Made by a program: the position numbers and the translations under genes. Below the pieces are notes generated by a model. The model had not been told where the DNA came from, did no database searches, and saw only the letters and a list, made by a program, of their open reading frames with translations. Of a stretch of DNA of 64,000 nt, positions 8,916-19,623 are shown in pieces; within the stretch, counting starts at the first letter, position 1; the number at the start of each line of letters is the position of its first letter. The stretch is from Rothia mucilaginosa (GTDB lineage: Bacteria > Actinomycetota > Actinomycetes > Actinomycetales > Micrococcaceae): assembly GCF_001061665.1 (NCBI RefSeq), contig NZ_JVSP01000006.1, forward strand, positions 106,039 to 170,038, read 5' to 3'.

Positions 8916-9002
8916 AAAGGCGGTATCGTCCGAAGTGACATCAGGGTGCCCGAAGCGAAGCGAGGGCGGGTTCCCTGTAGGAACGAGGACGAATACCGCT
9001 TT
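8916..9002 (+). repeat. Structured intergenic repeat, short copy C
   Basis: An 87-nt shorter family member. The core GGCGGTATCGTCCGAAGTGA and CATCAGGGTGCCC is followed by GAAGCGAAGCGAGGGCGGGT and TCCCTGTAGGAACGAGG. The ends AAAGGCGGTAT and ATACCGCTTT can pair. It corresponds to copy B with the middle section missing. Confidence 0.7.
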
Positions 9003-9064
9003 CCACGCGGAATCTAAGCGGAACCGTGCATCCCGCACAGAACCTGGAATGGGACAAGAGAGCA

Positions 9065-9108
9065 CGAAAGAGGCGCCGCCTCCCACACGGGAGACAGCGC
9101 CTCTTTCG
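9065..9108 (-). terminator. Likely gatCAB terminator
   Basis: A 12-bp stem CGAAAGAGGCGC / GCGCCTCTTTCG just past the gatB stop on the minus strand, with a 20-nt loop that may form its own short stem. Confidence 0.55.
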
Positions 9109-9132
9109 TTAGAGCCGGGTCAGCGGAAAAGC

Positions 9133-10638
9133 TTAGCCTTCCACACCGCACTCAGCCAGAATCAGCTCACGCACGCGGGCGGCGTCAGCCTGACCGCGGG
9201 TAGCCTTCATGACCTGACCGACGATAGCGCCAGCAGCCTGAATCTTGCCGGCACGGATCTTGTCGGCGACGTCGGGCATTGCTGCCAGGGCTTCCTGAAC
9301 GGCTGCGGTGAGTGCGCCGTCGTCGGAGACCACTGCCAGGCCGCGGGCTTCAACGATTTCGGCGGGGGTGCCTTCACCGGCGAGGACGAACTCGAGCACC
9401 TGGCGGGCAATCTTGTCATTAATCTTGCCTTCGCCAATGAGCGCTTCGAGGGCGACCACGGTTGCGGGCTCCACGCCGAGGGCGGTGAGCTCAACCTCAG
9501 CCTGCTTTGCGCGGCGGGCGATTTCGCCCATCCACCACTTGCGGGCTGCCGCAGCGGTTGCACCCGCGGCGACGGTCTCTTCGATGACGTCGAGTGCACC
9601 TGCGTTCACCACATCGCGGAACTCTTCGTCAGAGTAGCCCCATTCGTTCTTGAGGCGGCGGCGGCGCTCTGCCGGCGGTTCGGGCAGCTCGGCGCGCAGA
9701 CGCTCAATCCATTCGCTGTTGGTGACGACCGGGACCAGATCCGGCTCCGGGAAGTAGCGGTAGTCGTCAGCATCGGACTTGGGGCGACCCGAGGAGGTTT
9801 CGCGGGTGTCTTCGTGCCAGTGGCGGGTCTCCTGGGTGACCTTCTCGCCGCGTTCAAGGATTGCGGCGTGGCGGCGAATCTCGTAGCGGACGGCGCGTTC
9901 GACCGAGCGCAGGGAGTTCACGTTCTTGGTCTCGGAGCGGGTGCCGAACTTCTCTGCGCCCTTGGGCATGAGGGAGACGTTGGCGTCGCAGCGGACGTTA
10001 CCGCGTTCCATGCGGGCGTCGGAGATGCCGAGGGAGCGCACGATGTCGCGGATGGCGGCAACGTAGGCGCGGGCCAGCTCGGGTGCTCGCTCGCCGGCGC
10101 CGACGATGGGTCGGGTCACGATTTCGATGAGCGGCACGCCGGCACGGTTGTAGTCGACCAGGGAGAAGGTTGCACCCTGGATGCGGCCGTCGGCACCGCC
10201 GACGTGGGTAAGCTTACCGGCGTCCTCCTCCATGTGGGCGCGCTCAATCTCGACGGTGAAGATGGTGCCGTCGTCGAGCTCGACGTCCAGGGAGCCGTTT
10301 TCGGCGATGGGGCCGTCGGCCTGGGAGGTCTGGAAGTTCTTCGGCGAGTCCGGGTAGAAGTAGTTCTTACGGGCGAAGTAGGACTTATCCGCGATATCGC
10401 AGCCCAGCGCCAGGCCGAGCTTGATGGCGGACTCGACGGCGGTCTTGTTCACCACGGGCAGCGCGCCGGGCAGGCCGAGCGAGACGGGGGTGATGTTGGT
10501 GTTGGGCGTATCGCCGAACTCGTTGGGTGCGGAGTCGAACATCTTGGTGTTGGTGTTCAGCTCGACGTGCACCTCGAAGCCGAGGACGGGGTCGTACTTC
10601 TCGATGGCTTCTTCGAAGCTGAGGACTTCTTCACTCAT
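9133..10638 (-). CDS. gatB: Asp/Glu-tRNA amidotransferase subunit B
   Basis: Kinase and tRNA-binding subunit of the GatCAB complex. The complex phosphorylates and then amidates Glu-tRNA(Gln), and often Asp-tRNA(Asn), to complete the aminoacyl-tRNA set in the cytoplasm. The 501-aa length is normal. Diagnostic GatB blocks are present: [10 protein letters not shown] near the N-terminus, [11 protein letters not shown], the [14 protein letters not shown] region, [12 protein letters not shown], and the C-terminal helical GatB/YqeY domain. The start ATG overlaps the gatA stop as TAATG, indicating translational coupling. It is the last gene of gatC-gatA-gatB. Confidence 0.97.
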   Translation of the reverse strand: MSEEVLSFEEAIEKYDPVLGFEVHVELNTNTKMFDSAPNEFGDTPNTNITPVSLGLPGALPVVNKTAVESAIKLGLALGCDIADKSYFARKNYFYPDSPKNFQTSQADGPIAENGSLDVELDDGTIFTVEIERAHMEEDAGKLTHVGGADGRIQGATFSLVDYNRAGVPLIEIVTRPIVGAGERAPELARAYVAAIRDIVRSLGISDARMERGNVRCDANVSLMPKGAEKFGTRSETKNVNSLRSVERAVRYEIRRHAAILERGEKVTQETRHWHEDTRETSSGRPKSDADDYRYFPEPDLVPVVTNSEWIERLRAELPEPPAERRRRLKNEWGYSDEEFRDVVNAGALDVIEETVAAGATAAAARKWWMGEIARRAKQAEVELTALGVEPATVVALEALIGEGKINDKIARQVLEFVLAGEGTPAEIVEARGLAVVSDDGALTAAVQEALAAMPDVADKIRAGKIQAAGAIVGQVMKATRGQADAARVRELILAECGVEG

Positions 10639-12242
10639 TACTTGGTTCCCCCAAAGTCAAAGTCGCGGATCAGGGTTTCGGTGTCGGGCAGGCTCTTGTA
10701 GAGCGGTGCGCCCCACTTTGCGGTCAGCAGTTCTTCCAGGGCTGCACCGACGCGGTAGAGGCGAGCATCCTCGCGGGCGGGTGCGGTGAACTGGATGCCG
10801 ACGGGCAGGTTGTTCTCCTCGGAGAGGCCGCCGGGCAGGGAGAGCGCCGGGACGCCCGCCAGGTTGACGGGCACGGTGGCGACGTCGCCCAGGTACATGG
10901 CCATGGGGTCGCCTTCGGTCTTCTCGCCGAGCTTGAACGCGGTGGAGGGTGCGGTCGGGGAGATCAGCACGTCGCACTTTTCGAAGGCGGCGGCGTAGTC
11001 GCGCTGGATGAGGGTGCGCACGCGCAGTGCGGCGCCGTAGTAGGCGTCGTAGTTACCTGCGGACAGTGCGTAGGTGCCGAGGATGATACGGCGCTTAACC
11101 TCGTGGCCGAAGCCGGCGGCGCGGGTGGCGGCCATGACTCGCTCGATGGTGACGGGGCCGTCCTCGGGCACGACGCGCAGGCCGTAGCGCACGCCGTCGT
11201 AGCGTGCCAGGTTGGAGGACACCTCGGAGGACATGATCATGTAGTAGGCGCTGATGGCCTCGGTGACGGAAGGCAGGGAGACCTCAACGATCTCGGCGCC
11301 CGCGGCGCGCAGAGCCTCGACGGATTCGCGGAAGCGCGCGAGCACGCCGGCCTCGAAGCCTTCGCCATCGCCGCCGCCGAGCTCCTTGATGACGCCGACG
11401 CGCAGGCCGGAGAGGTCACCCTTGCGGGCTGCTTCTGCGCCTGCCTTGGCTTCTTCGGCGAAGTTGCCGGGCGTATCGGGCAGGGAGGTGGAGTCGAGCG
11501 GGTCGTGGCCTGCGATGACCTCGTGCAGCATGGCGGTGTCGAGCACGGTGCGTGCAACGGGACCGACCTGGTCGAGGGAGGACGCCATGGCGATGACGCC
11601 GTAACGGGAGACGGAGCCGTAGGTGGGCTTGACGCCGACGCTACCGGTCAGCGCTGCGGGCTGGCGGATGGAGCCACCGGTGTCGGTACCCAGGGCCAGG
11701 GGCGCCTGGAACGCGGTGACGGCCGCTGCGGAGCCGCCGCCGGAGCCGCCGGGGGCGCGGTCGAGTGCCCAGGGGTTGCGGACCACGCCGAATGCGGAGT
11801 GCTCGTTGGAGGAGCCCATGGCGAATTCGTCGAGGTTGGTCTTGCCGAGGATCGGCATGCGTGCCTCGCGGACCTTGCGGGTGACGGTGCCGTCGTAGGG
11901 GCTCATCCAGCCTTCAAGCATGCGGGATGCTGCGGTGGTGGGCTGACCCTTGGTGACGATGAGGTCCTTAACGGCGATGGGCACGCCGGCCAGCGGGGGC
12001 AGTTCCTTGCCCGCTGCGCGGTCTGCATCCACTGCTGCCGCGGTGGCGAGTGCTTCTTCGGCGTTGACGTGCAGGAAGGCGTTGAGGCCGCTCTTGCCGT
12101 CTGCGCGGTTATCGCTCAGGGGTGCGCCATCGGTGGCGGCGATGCGGTCCAGGTGCGCCTGGGTGAGTTCGACGGAGGTAATCTCGCCGGCGGCCAGCTT
12201 GGCGGCGGCTTCGGCGGCGGTGAGCTGAATCAGTTCGTTCAC
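10638..12242 (-). CDS. gatA: Asp/Glu-tRNA amidotransferase subunit A
   Basis: Amidase-signature subunit that releases ammonia from glutamine for GatB. The Ser-cisSer-Lys triad is visible: Lys in [10 protein letters not shown], the GGSSGGS-like block written here as [11 protein letters not shown], and [14 protein letters not shown] containing the cis-Ser and nucleophilic Ser. Length of 534 aa is slightly above the usual 480-510 because of small insertions (for example DNRADGKSG near the N-terminus). The start is GTG at 12242, with GAGGAG nine nt upstream. The gene follows gatC by 15 nt and overlaps gatB. Confidence 0.97.
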   Translation of the reverse strand: MNELIQLTAAEAAAKLAAGEITSVELTQAHLDRIAATDGAPLSDNRADGKSGLNAFLHVNAEEALATAAAVDADRAAGKELPPLAGVPIAVKDLIVTKGQPTTAASRMLEGWMSPYDGTVTRKVREARMPILGKTNLDEFAMGSSNEHSAFGVVRNPWALDRAPGGSGGGSAAAVTAFQAPLALGTDTGGSIRQPAALTGSVGVKPTYGSVSRYGVIAMASSLDQVGPVARTVLDTAMLHEVIAGHDPLDSTSLPDTPGNFAEEAKAGAEAARKGDLSGLRVGVIKELGGGDGEGFEAGVLARFRESVEALRAAGAEIVEVSLPSVTEAISAYYMIMSSEVSSNLARYDGVRYGLRVVPEDGPVTIERVMAATRAAGFGHEVKRRIILGTYALSAGNYDAYYGAALRVRTLIQRDYAAAFEKCDVLISPTAPSTAFKLGEKTEGDPMAMYLGDVATVPVNLAGVPALSLPGGLSEENNLPVGIQFTAPAREDARLYRVGAALEELLTAKWGAPLYKSLPDTETLIRDFDFGGTK

Positions 12243-12257
12243 TTGGTGTGTCTCCTC

Positions 12258-12554
12258 TTAGTCTTCGTCGAGGATTGCCGGCACGCGGAACTTGCCGTCC
12301 TGTGCGTCGGGGGCGCCGGAGAGCGCCTCTTCCTGGGTGAGGGTCGGGACGGGTACGTCTTCGCGGAAGACGTTCTCGAGGGGGATCGGGTGGCTGGTCG
12401 CGGGGATGTCGGCAGTTGCTTTCTGCGACATGGTCTCAACGGATGCGACGATGATGTCGAGTTCAGACGCCATCGCGGTGAGTTCTTCATCGGTCATCTC
12501 AATGAGTGCCAGCGATGCCAGGTGCTTGACCTGTTCAAAGGTGATGGCAGACAT
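12258..12554 (-). CDS. gatC: Asp/Glu-tRNA amidotransferase subunit C
   Basis: A 98-aa GatC that wraps around GatA and links it to GatB. The typical start ITFEQVKHLASLALIEMTDEE and the C-terminal FREDVP motif (VFREDVPVPTLTQEEAL) are both present. ATG at 12554 is preceded by GGGAG. It is the promoter-proximal gene of gatCAB, and the operon promoter should lie in 12555-12720 on the minus strand. Confidence 0.96.
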   Translation of the reverse strand: MSAITFEQVKHLASLALIEMTDEELTAMASELDIIVASVETMSQKATADIPATSHPIPLENVFREDVPVPTLTQEEALSGAPDAQDGKFRVPAILDED

Positions 12555-12721
12555 GGTTCTCCCGTAGTTTTGTTTTTTGTTTCTTCTCTAGTGTAGTGGA
12601 GGTTGGGTTTCTCGTCTCTTCGGGAGGCGTTCTGCCTACCTATCGGTCGGGGTACCGCCCGAGGGGGCGTGCGGCGGCGACCTTCACCGGGTACGTTCGG
12701 CTCCGCTACCGGAGGTTAACG

Positions 12722-12761
12722 CACAACGCCCCGCTCCTTCGGTGAAGGGCGGGGCGTTGTG
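12722..12761 (-). terminator. rpf terminator
   Basis: A GC-rich hairpin with arms CACAACGCCCCGC and GCGGGGCGTTGTG, 36 nt beyond the rpf stop codon, in the gap before the gatCAB promoter region. Confidence 0.7.
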
Positions 12762-12796
12762 GTACAGCGTCAGAACGACCGCTTCAGGGGTGAACC

Positions 12797-13552
12797 TTAT
12801 GCGGGGATGTTCAGGACCTGGCCGGGGAAGATCAGGTCAACGTTGTAGATGATGTCGGTGTTCGCAGCGGCGATTGCCTGGTAGCCACCTGCAACGCCGA
12901 GCTTCGAAGCGATCAGCGACAGGGAGTCACCGGGAACCACGGTGTAGGTGCCTGCGGCAGCCTTGGGAGCTGCAACGGGTGCGGCTGCGGGAGCCTCAAC
13001 TGCCGGTGCTGCCGGTGCTGCTGCGGGAGCCTCAACTGCTGCGGGAGCTGCCTGAGCTGCCGGTGCTGCTGCGGGAGCCTCAACTGCTGCGGGTGCAGCC
13101 TGAGCTGCAGGAGCTGCGGGTGCAGCCTGTGCCGCGGGAGCGGTGTAGGTCTGCTGGGTCTGCGACTGTGCAGCCACGGTGGTGGTGGGCTCGGTGTAGG
13201 TGGGAGCTGCGCCGGTCTTGCCGTAGAGGCCAAGCTTAGCGGAGCATGCGGGCCATGCGCCCCAGCCCTGGATAGCGAGCAGACGCTCGCCTGCCTCGAT
13301 CTGCTGTGCACGGGTAGCGTTCGCGGGGGAGCCGGACATGCCGACGCCGTTCCAGGACTGCTGGGTGAACTGCAGACCGCCGTAGAAGCCGTTACCGGTG
13401 TTGATGGACCAGTTACCACCGGACTCGCACTGTGCCAGTGCGTCCCAGGTAGCACCGTCTACTGCGTTTGCAGCGGGCATCGACATGGTAGCTGCTGCAA
13501 CGCCACCGATGGCGAGAGCTGCTGCGGTACGACGAATGGAAGTGTTCTTCAT
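12797..13552 (-). CDS. Resuscitation-promoting factor-like transglycosylase with LysM
   Basis: Secreted muralytic enzyme of 251 aa. The signal peptide MKNTSIRRTAAALAIGGVAA...ANA is followed directly by the Rpf/lysozyme-like domain (about 31-107) containing the catalytic Glu43 in WDALAQCESGGNW and the family block GFYGGLQFTQQSW. A long Ala/Pro-rich linker (about 120-198) leads to a C-terminal LysM domain (about 203-250, YTVVPGDSLSLIASKLG) that should tether it to peptidoglycan. ATG at 13552 is preceded by AAGGAG. It stands alone with its own terminator. The linker contains in-frame tandem repeats, so its length may vary between strains. Confidence 0.95.
   Translation of the reverse strand: MKNTSIRRTAAALAIGGVAAATMSMPAANAVDGATWDALAQCESGGNWSINTGNGFYGGLQFTQQSWNGVGMSGSPANATRAQQIEAGERLLAIQGWGAWPACSAKLGLYGKTGAAPTYTEPTTTVAAQSQTQQTYTAPAAQAAPAAPAAQAAPAAVEAPAAAPAAQAAPAAVEAPAAAPAAPAVEAPAAAPVAAPKAAAGTYTVVPGDSLSLIASKLGVAGGYQAIAAANTDIIYNVDLIFPGQVLNIPA
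12975..13125 (-). repeat. 48-bp period tandem repeat in the rpf linker
   Basis: Direct repeats with a 48-bp (16-codon) spacing encode successive APAAVEAPAA-type units between the catalytic domain and LysM. For example, GCGGGAGCCTCAACTGCTGC recurs at 13023 and 13071. Because the unit is a multiple of three, gain or loss keeps the frame. Confidence 0.7.
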
Positions 13553-13762
13553 AATGCTCCTTGGGGCCGTCCCCGCTCGTTCCGTCCCCGGAACTCTGGC
13601 GCGGCGCCGCTCACCCTTTGATAACGAAGTAGGTTACTCATTTTCTGGCTCTACCATGTGAGCGGCTCTCCATCGATTTCATGTCACCGTGAGCGATTCT
13701 GCGCTAGTGCGCGGAATCCGGTGGCACTTCCTCGGTGGGGACGTGCGGTAGAACCGGGCATC

Positions 13763-13787
13763 GTTTCAAGCATTCCAAGCTTGAAAC
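13763..13787. promoter_or_regulatory. Dyad upstream of rpf, possible operator
   Basis: GTTTCAAGC (13763-13771) and GCTTGAAAC (13779-13787) form a perfect 9-bp inverted repeat with a 7-nt spacer, about 210 nt upstream of the rpf start. The spacing is typical of a dimeric repressor site, but no regulator is known for it. Confidence 0.4.
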
Positions 13788-14166
13788 CACATAAGCGATT
13801 CCCTGACGAGAATCTTTCTGGTCTCCAAGATAGCCGAGGTTGTGGCGGTTTCCAACCCCGTTTTAGGTTCACAGCGAACGTCCTGACTTCTCCCAGGGTT
13901 CTTTAAGGTAAAGAGTGCAGGAAACGTTAACCCCCCGATTGAATCCCGGGGTTTTCGACCCGTTTTCCCCGGTATTCCGGGGTTTTCTTGGGGGTTTAGC
14001 CGGATGCGCTCCCCCGCCCTCCGCCTCCTTTAATGGGTACTCGTACCACCCCAATAGGGGATTCGAACAGCGTGTAAAAAAATTTTAAATATTTCTACGC
14101 TCTCGGAGTGTTTTAAGCTCTCCAACCCCCAGAAACTGTGGTAATTACAAGTGCCAAATTTTGGTA

Positions 14167-14200
14167 TTCGGGCCCCGAAGAACACTCTTCGGGGCCCGAA
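14167..14200 (-). terminator. ligA terminator
   Basis: A perfect 15-bp stem TTCGGGCCCCGAAGA / TCTTCGGGGCCCGAA with a 4-nt loop, about 85 nt past the ligA stop codon. Confidence 0.7.
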
Positions 14201-14283
14201 CGGCGTACATACATACCTCAATACCCCGTATCACGCGGCCCACAGTACCGCGGCCCACGGAGACAGGGGAATACCTCGACGGC

Positions 14284-16545
<2,262 letters not shown>

Positions 16546-16694
16546 TTAACGTGTTGGGGCGCGCTCCTCCCCCGCCGCCGTCACGGCGGGTCCTTCCCGG
16601 CCGGTTTCCCGCGGGTAGAGTTCACCCCCCCCCGCATCCTGCCGGCACTCGAGCGAGTACCCGCTGAAGGCGGGGGTGCATCAGAACTATGGGT

Positions 16695-17588
16695 TTAGGC
16701 CTCGACGGCATCCGCCACGATGACGGTAATGTTATCGCGGCCGCCCGAGCGCAGCGCCTCGTGCTGCAGCACGTCCGCGGCGTCCTGCGGGTGACGAATC
16801 GAGGTGAGCACGCGGGCCATGTACTCGTGCGACAGCTCGCCGGAGAGGCCGTCGGAGCAGAGCATCAGGCGGTCGCCGGGGCGTGCGGGCAGAACCCAGA
16901 AGTCCGGTTCCCAGTAGTTGCCGGTGCCCAGCGCGCGGGTAATCACGTTGCGGCGCGGGTGGGTTAGCGCCTCCATGGGCGTAATCTGGCCCTCGTCGAC
17001 CAGGTACTGCACCTCGGAGTGGTCCGTCGTAATCTGCTCCAGCGATGCGGCGCCCTCGGAGCCGGGCAGCTTCTCCATGCTGGAGTGGTGGATGCCGTCG
17101 TCCTCGCGCATCAGGCGGTAGGTACGGGAATCGCCGATGTTGAAGACGACCCACAGGTTCTGCCGGCCGATGCGGGTCAGCCACGCACCGGTCACGGTGG
17201 TGCCGCCGGAACGCGAGAGAGCTTCCTTGATCTCCTCGTTGGTTTCGCCGAGGATGTCGTGCAGACGGTCGAGTGCCTGCACGATTTCCTTGTTCAGCTC
17301 GGCGTTGATGCGGCGGCGGCGCTTGACCGGGTCGCTCTCGTCAATGGCGGCGATGCGTTCGGCGTAGGCCGCCTGCTCGCTTTCGCTGCGGCCGCCGGGC
17401 ATCGTGAAGAAAGGCGAGTAGGCGAGCTGACGCACGCACAGGCGTGAGGCGACCTCGCCGGCTTCGTGGCCGCCCATGCCGTCCGCGACCACGCAGAGGG
17501 AACCGGCGACGACCATCGAATCTTCGTTGTTTTCTCGATGTGCGCCGCGGTGAGTGGCACCGCCGGTACGTAGTTTCAGTTCAGTCAT
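16695..17588 (-). CDS. PP2C-type protein Ser/Thr phosphatase
   Basis: Metal-dependent (PPM) phosphatase, soluble, 297 aa, probably reversing Ser/Thr kinase phosphorylation or acting in the cAMP-linked unit with its neighbour. All core motifs are visible: THRGAHRENNEDS, VVADGMGGHEAGEVAS (metal Asp), GDSRTYRL, LCSDGLSGEL and GGRDNITVIV. Its ATG overlaps the stop of the upstream cyclase as ATGA, so the two should be translationally coupled. It has no transmembrane anchor, unlike the PstP encoded beside the division kinases, which suggests a separate regulatory circuit. Confidence 0.94.
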   Translation of the reverse strand: MTELKLRTGGATHRGAHRENNEDSMVVAGSLCVVADGMGGHEAGEVASRLCVRQLAYSPFFTMPGGRSESEQAAYAERIAAIDESDPVKRRRRINAELNKEIVQALDRLHDILGETNEEIKEALSRSGGTTVTGAWLTRIGRQNLWVVFNIGDSRTYRLMREDDGIHHSSMEKLPGSEGAASLEQITTDHSEVQYLVDEGQITPMEALTHPRRNVITRALGTGNYWEPDFWVLPARPGDRLMLCSDGLSGELSHEYMARVLTSIRHPQDAADVLQHEALRSGGRDNITVIVADAVEA

Positions 17589-18763
17589 GAGAGGTTGATC
17601 TCCATAGTGTAGTGTGCGCGACGGGTCACCGCCACGGGGTCTACGTTACCAAAGCTTCGGACGTTTCGCGTTCCCTGGGATGTGAGGGTGTAATGATTTC
17701 CCACCTGTCGGAGCGTGTTTGCCGTCTCATTATCGGTGAGCACGGTTCCCGGTTCAGCCAGGGAAACCAGGCGCGAGGCCAGGTTTACGCTGGAGCCGTA
17801 CACGTCGCCGCGGTTGGCCAGAACCTCGCCCCAGATGAAGGCGACGCGCACATCCGGCAGCTGCGGATCTGCACCGATCTTTTCGGAGAGCTGCAGGCTA
17901 ATCTCGGCTATCGCATCCGGGGTTTCGGTGAGGAAGAACACCTCGTCGCCGAGAGTCTTAATGATGCGTCCGCCCAGAGGCGCGATGACGTCCAGGCAGC
18001 TCTGCTCGAAGTGGTTAATGAGCTGCGAGAGGGCCGCCGCATCCAGGTTGCGCACCAGGGAGGTGTACGAGACCAGGTCCACGAAGCCCACGCCGCGCAC
18101 GAGCGGCAGGTGGGCGATACCCGAGCTGGTGGCGCTGTTCTCGCGCAGGCCCAGGCGCAGGATTCCGGCGTACATCTGGCGGCGGTAGGCGTAGACGGCC
18201 AGGTGCTCGAGCGCCTCGAGGTAGCGGGGGAAATCCAGAAGCAGCTTGCGGCGGGCCTCGTTGTCGTCCACGTTCTCGGTGACCATGATGTTGTGCACCA
18301 GGGCCTCAATCTGCCAGGCGACCGTGCGATCGGTCAGCTGGCCCTCGGCGCGTACCAGGGACACCACGTACTCCATGCGAATCGTGCCCTCGTCGTCCAG
18401 TGCTCGCAGGTCGGCGAGCATGCGCACATCGGTATCGGTGAAGTAGGGAACGTTCGGGGCGATATCGGGGAACCCCATGTTGCGCCAGATGCGGCGGGCC
18501 GCCTCCAGCGGAATCCCGGCACACTCCGCGGCCTGCGAGGGGGTGTAGCGGCTGCCGTCGCCGAGCAGGGACTTTTCGAGGGCGCGCACGCCCTCCTTGG
18601 AGCGTTCGTCCCGGTAGATATTGTTTTGGGCGAGGTTCTGCAGAATCTTGAGGTTGAGCATCTGGGTTTCGGGGCCCATGCTCCCGCCGGAAGAACCCGC
18701 CGGAGCGGCGTCGCCCGATTCCCGCGGAGAGGGTTCGGGTCGGTAGTGGTTCGCCGTGCTCAT
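17585..18763 (-). CDS. Class III adenylate cyclase with N-terminal regulatory domain
   Basis: A soluble 392-aa protein. Residues 35-200 are helical and resemble the autoinhibitory regulatory domain of Rv1264-type cyclases (TDTDVRMLADLRALDDEGTIRMEYVVSLVRAEGQL). The C-terminal cyclase domain begins near 222 and keeps every catalytic position I can identify: metal Asp229 (FVDLVSYT) and Asp273 (KTLGDE), adenine-specifying Lys269 and Asp320 (RGDVYGSSVN), Asn327 and Arg331 (VNLASRL). It should therefore make cAMP from ATP. The open frame extends far upstream, but I chose ATG at 18763 because GAAAGGA precedes it and the upstream extension is low-complexity shadow. It is coupled to the PP2C gene. Confidence 0.88.
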   Translation of the reverse strand: MSTANHYRPEPSPRESGDAAPAGSSGGSMGPETQMLNLKILQNLAQNNIYRDERSKEGVRALEKSLLGDGSRYTPSQAAECAGIPLEAARRIWRNMGFPDIAPNVPYFTDTDVRMLADLRALDDEGTIRMEYVVSLVRAEGQLTDRTVAWQIEALVHNIMVTENVDDNEARRKLLLDFPRYLEALEHLAVYAYRRQMYAGILRLGLRENSATSSGIAHLPLVRGVGFVDLVSYTSLVRNLDAAALSQLINHFEQSCLDVIAPLGGRIIKTLGDEVFFLTETPDAIAEISLQLSEKIGADPQLPDVRVAFIWGEVLANRGDVYGSSVNLASRLVSLAEPGTVLTDNETANTLRQVGNHYTLTSQGTRNVRSFGNVDPVAVTRRAHYTMEINLS

Positions 18764-19070
18764 AACCGTTACCGGTCCTTTCTTCTCTGCCGGATGAATA
18801 GTTCGTTGTTCTGCCCGGGCTTGCGCCATCCGCCGGAGCATTAAATGCCTGCCGCGCGAGCGCTTCCCGCCGGTTGGGGCACCTTCCGCCGCGGCGAATC
18901 GTGCCCTGCACCCCACCCGGCGTGTGGTTCCGGGCTCACCTCTACCCCCATGAGAGGGCTCGGTAGTGGAGTATTTCACAGTTAAGGATACTCCAGTCAG
19001 CGTTTTTCCGGCGGGGTTCAGCCGAGGGTCTGTCCCACGAGTCCGCTTTGGCGCGGCGAAACGGTGAAGT
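18764..19070. other. Intergenic region upstream of cyclase-phosphatase operon
   Basis: 307 nt with no gene. An inverted repeat GGAGTAT / ATACTCC (18968-18974 and 18988-18994) with a 13-nt spacer lies downstream of the PH-domain gene and upstream of the cyclase. It could be an operator or a weak terminator. I see no clear promoter hexamers. Confidence 0.4.
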
Positions 19071-19559
19071 TTAGATGTAGCCGGCGCGCAGGGGGTAGTG
19101 CTCGCGGTAGGCCGACTCCAGCTCCGCGTCGAAGCGTTCGGGGGCGGGAACGTAGCGCAGACGGTGGTGCACTCCGCGGCACACCACGTAGACCGAACCG
19201 TACCCCAGCCAGGACCCCGGAGCGCTCTCACGCACCCAGCGCTGCCCGAGCGAATCCAGGTAGAGAGACTCGTCGCCCGTGCGGGTCACGAGCCCCCGTC
19301 GCACCACCAGGCGGTGCGTGGTGATGAGGTACCCGGTGGTCAGCCAGCGCCACCCGATGCGCAGTGCGCCGATGAAGAACGCGGCCGCCGCAATTGTGCC
19401 GACCCACCAGAGGATCGCGGAGGAACGGGCCGTGGATGCGAAGGCCGCCGCCGCGATGCCGAGCAGCAGGCAGGTGAGGCTGGGCAGCAGTGCCCCCGGG
19501 TGCTGGCGGGTCGCGACGATGACGTATTCGCCGGGGTTGAGTTGTCCGCGCAGGCGCAT
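19071..19559 (-). CDS. PH (bPH) domain membrane protein
   Basis: A 162-aa protein with two adjacent transmembrane helices (about residues 27-45 and 50-70) followed by a bacterial pleckstrin-homology-like domain (LTTGYLITTHRLVVRRGLVTRTGDESLYLDSL). Proteins of this type are regularly encoded next to birA in actinobacteria. Function is unknown. ATG at 19559 is preceded by GAGGAG with ideal spacing, so the longer open frame was rejected. The gene lies 64 nt downstream of birA on the same strand and may be co-transcribed with it. Confidence 0.82.
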   Translation of the reverse strand: MRLRGQLNPGEYVIVATRQHPGALLPSLTCLLLGIAAAAFASTARSSAILWWVGTIAAAAFFIGALRIGWRWLTTGYLITTHRLVVRRGLVTRTGDESLYLDSLGQRWVRESAPGSWLGYGSVYVVCRGVHHRLRYVPAPERFDAELESAYREHYPLRAGYI

Positions 19560-19623
19560 GGCACTCCTCGATTGGTGGTGGGTCTGGTGTTGGCGAGTCG
19601 GTCGCCGGGGTCTTCTCGTACCT

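Larger units (their letters stand above)
8510..9132. other. Repeat-rich intergenic region between divergent-from-gatB operons
   Basis: A 623-nt stretch without a convincing gene. It holds two members of the structured repeat family (8637-8820 and 8916-9002), a smaller foldback around 8854-8890, a run of eight G (8620-8627), and a hairpin near the gatB end. The long plus-strand open frame through here is the antisense shadow of gatB. Confidence 0.7.
13553..14283. other. Long intergenic region upstream of rpf
   Basis: 731 nt without a convincing gene. It serves as the rpf upstream region (minus strand) and the ligA downstream region. It includes an AT-rich patch around 14070-14100, a perfect 9-bp dyad at 13763-13787 and the ligA hairpin at 14167-14200. 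I looked for the c-di-AMP (ydaO-type) riboswitch that precedes rpf genes in many actinobacteria and did not find its conserved blocks. Confidence 0.6.

Noticed and set aside
8545-10701. 718-codon plus-strand open frame
   Set aside because: It is the antisense of gatB plus the repeat region. Composition is Gly/Val/Asp-rich without any family motif, while gatB on the other strand is unmistakable.
12975-13125. CRISPR-like repeat array
   Set aside because: The repeats are in-frame codons of an Ala/Pro linker without unique spacers.
13553-13900. c-di-AMP (ydaO-type) riboswitch upstream of the Rpf gene
   Set aside because: Expected from other actinobacteria, but the conserved blocks such as GGGGUGAA and the GCUAACCUCGCAGGC-like segment could not be found on the minus strand.
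18764-19231. Longer start for the adenylate cyclase
   Set aside because: The extra residues are Arg/Thr/Pro-rich shadow sequence overlapping the neighbouring PH-domain gene. ATG at 18763 has a good ribosome binding site.
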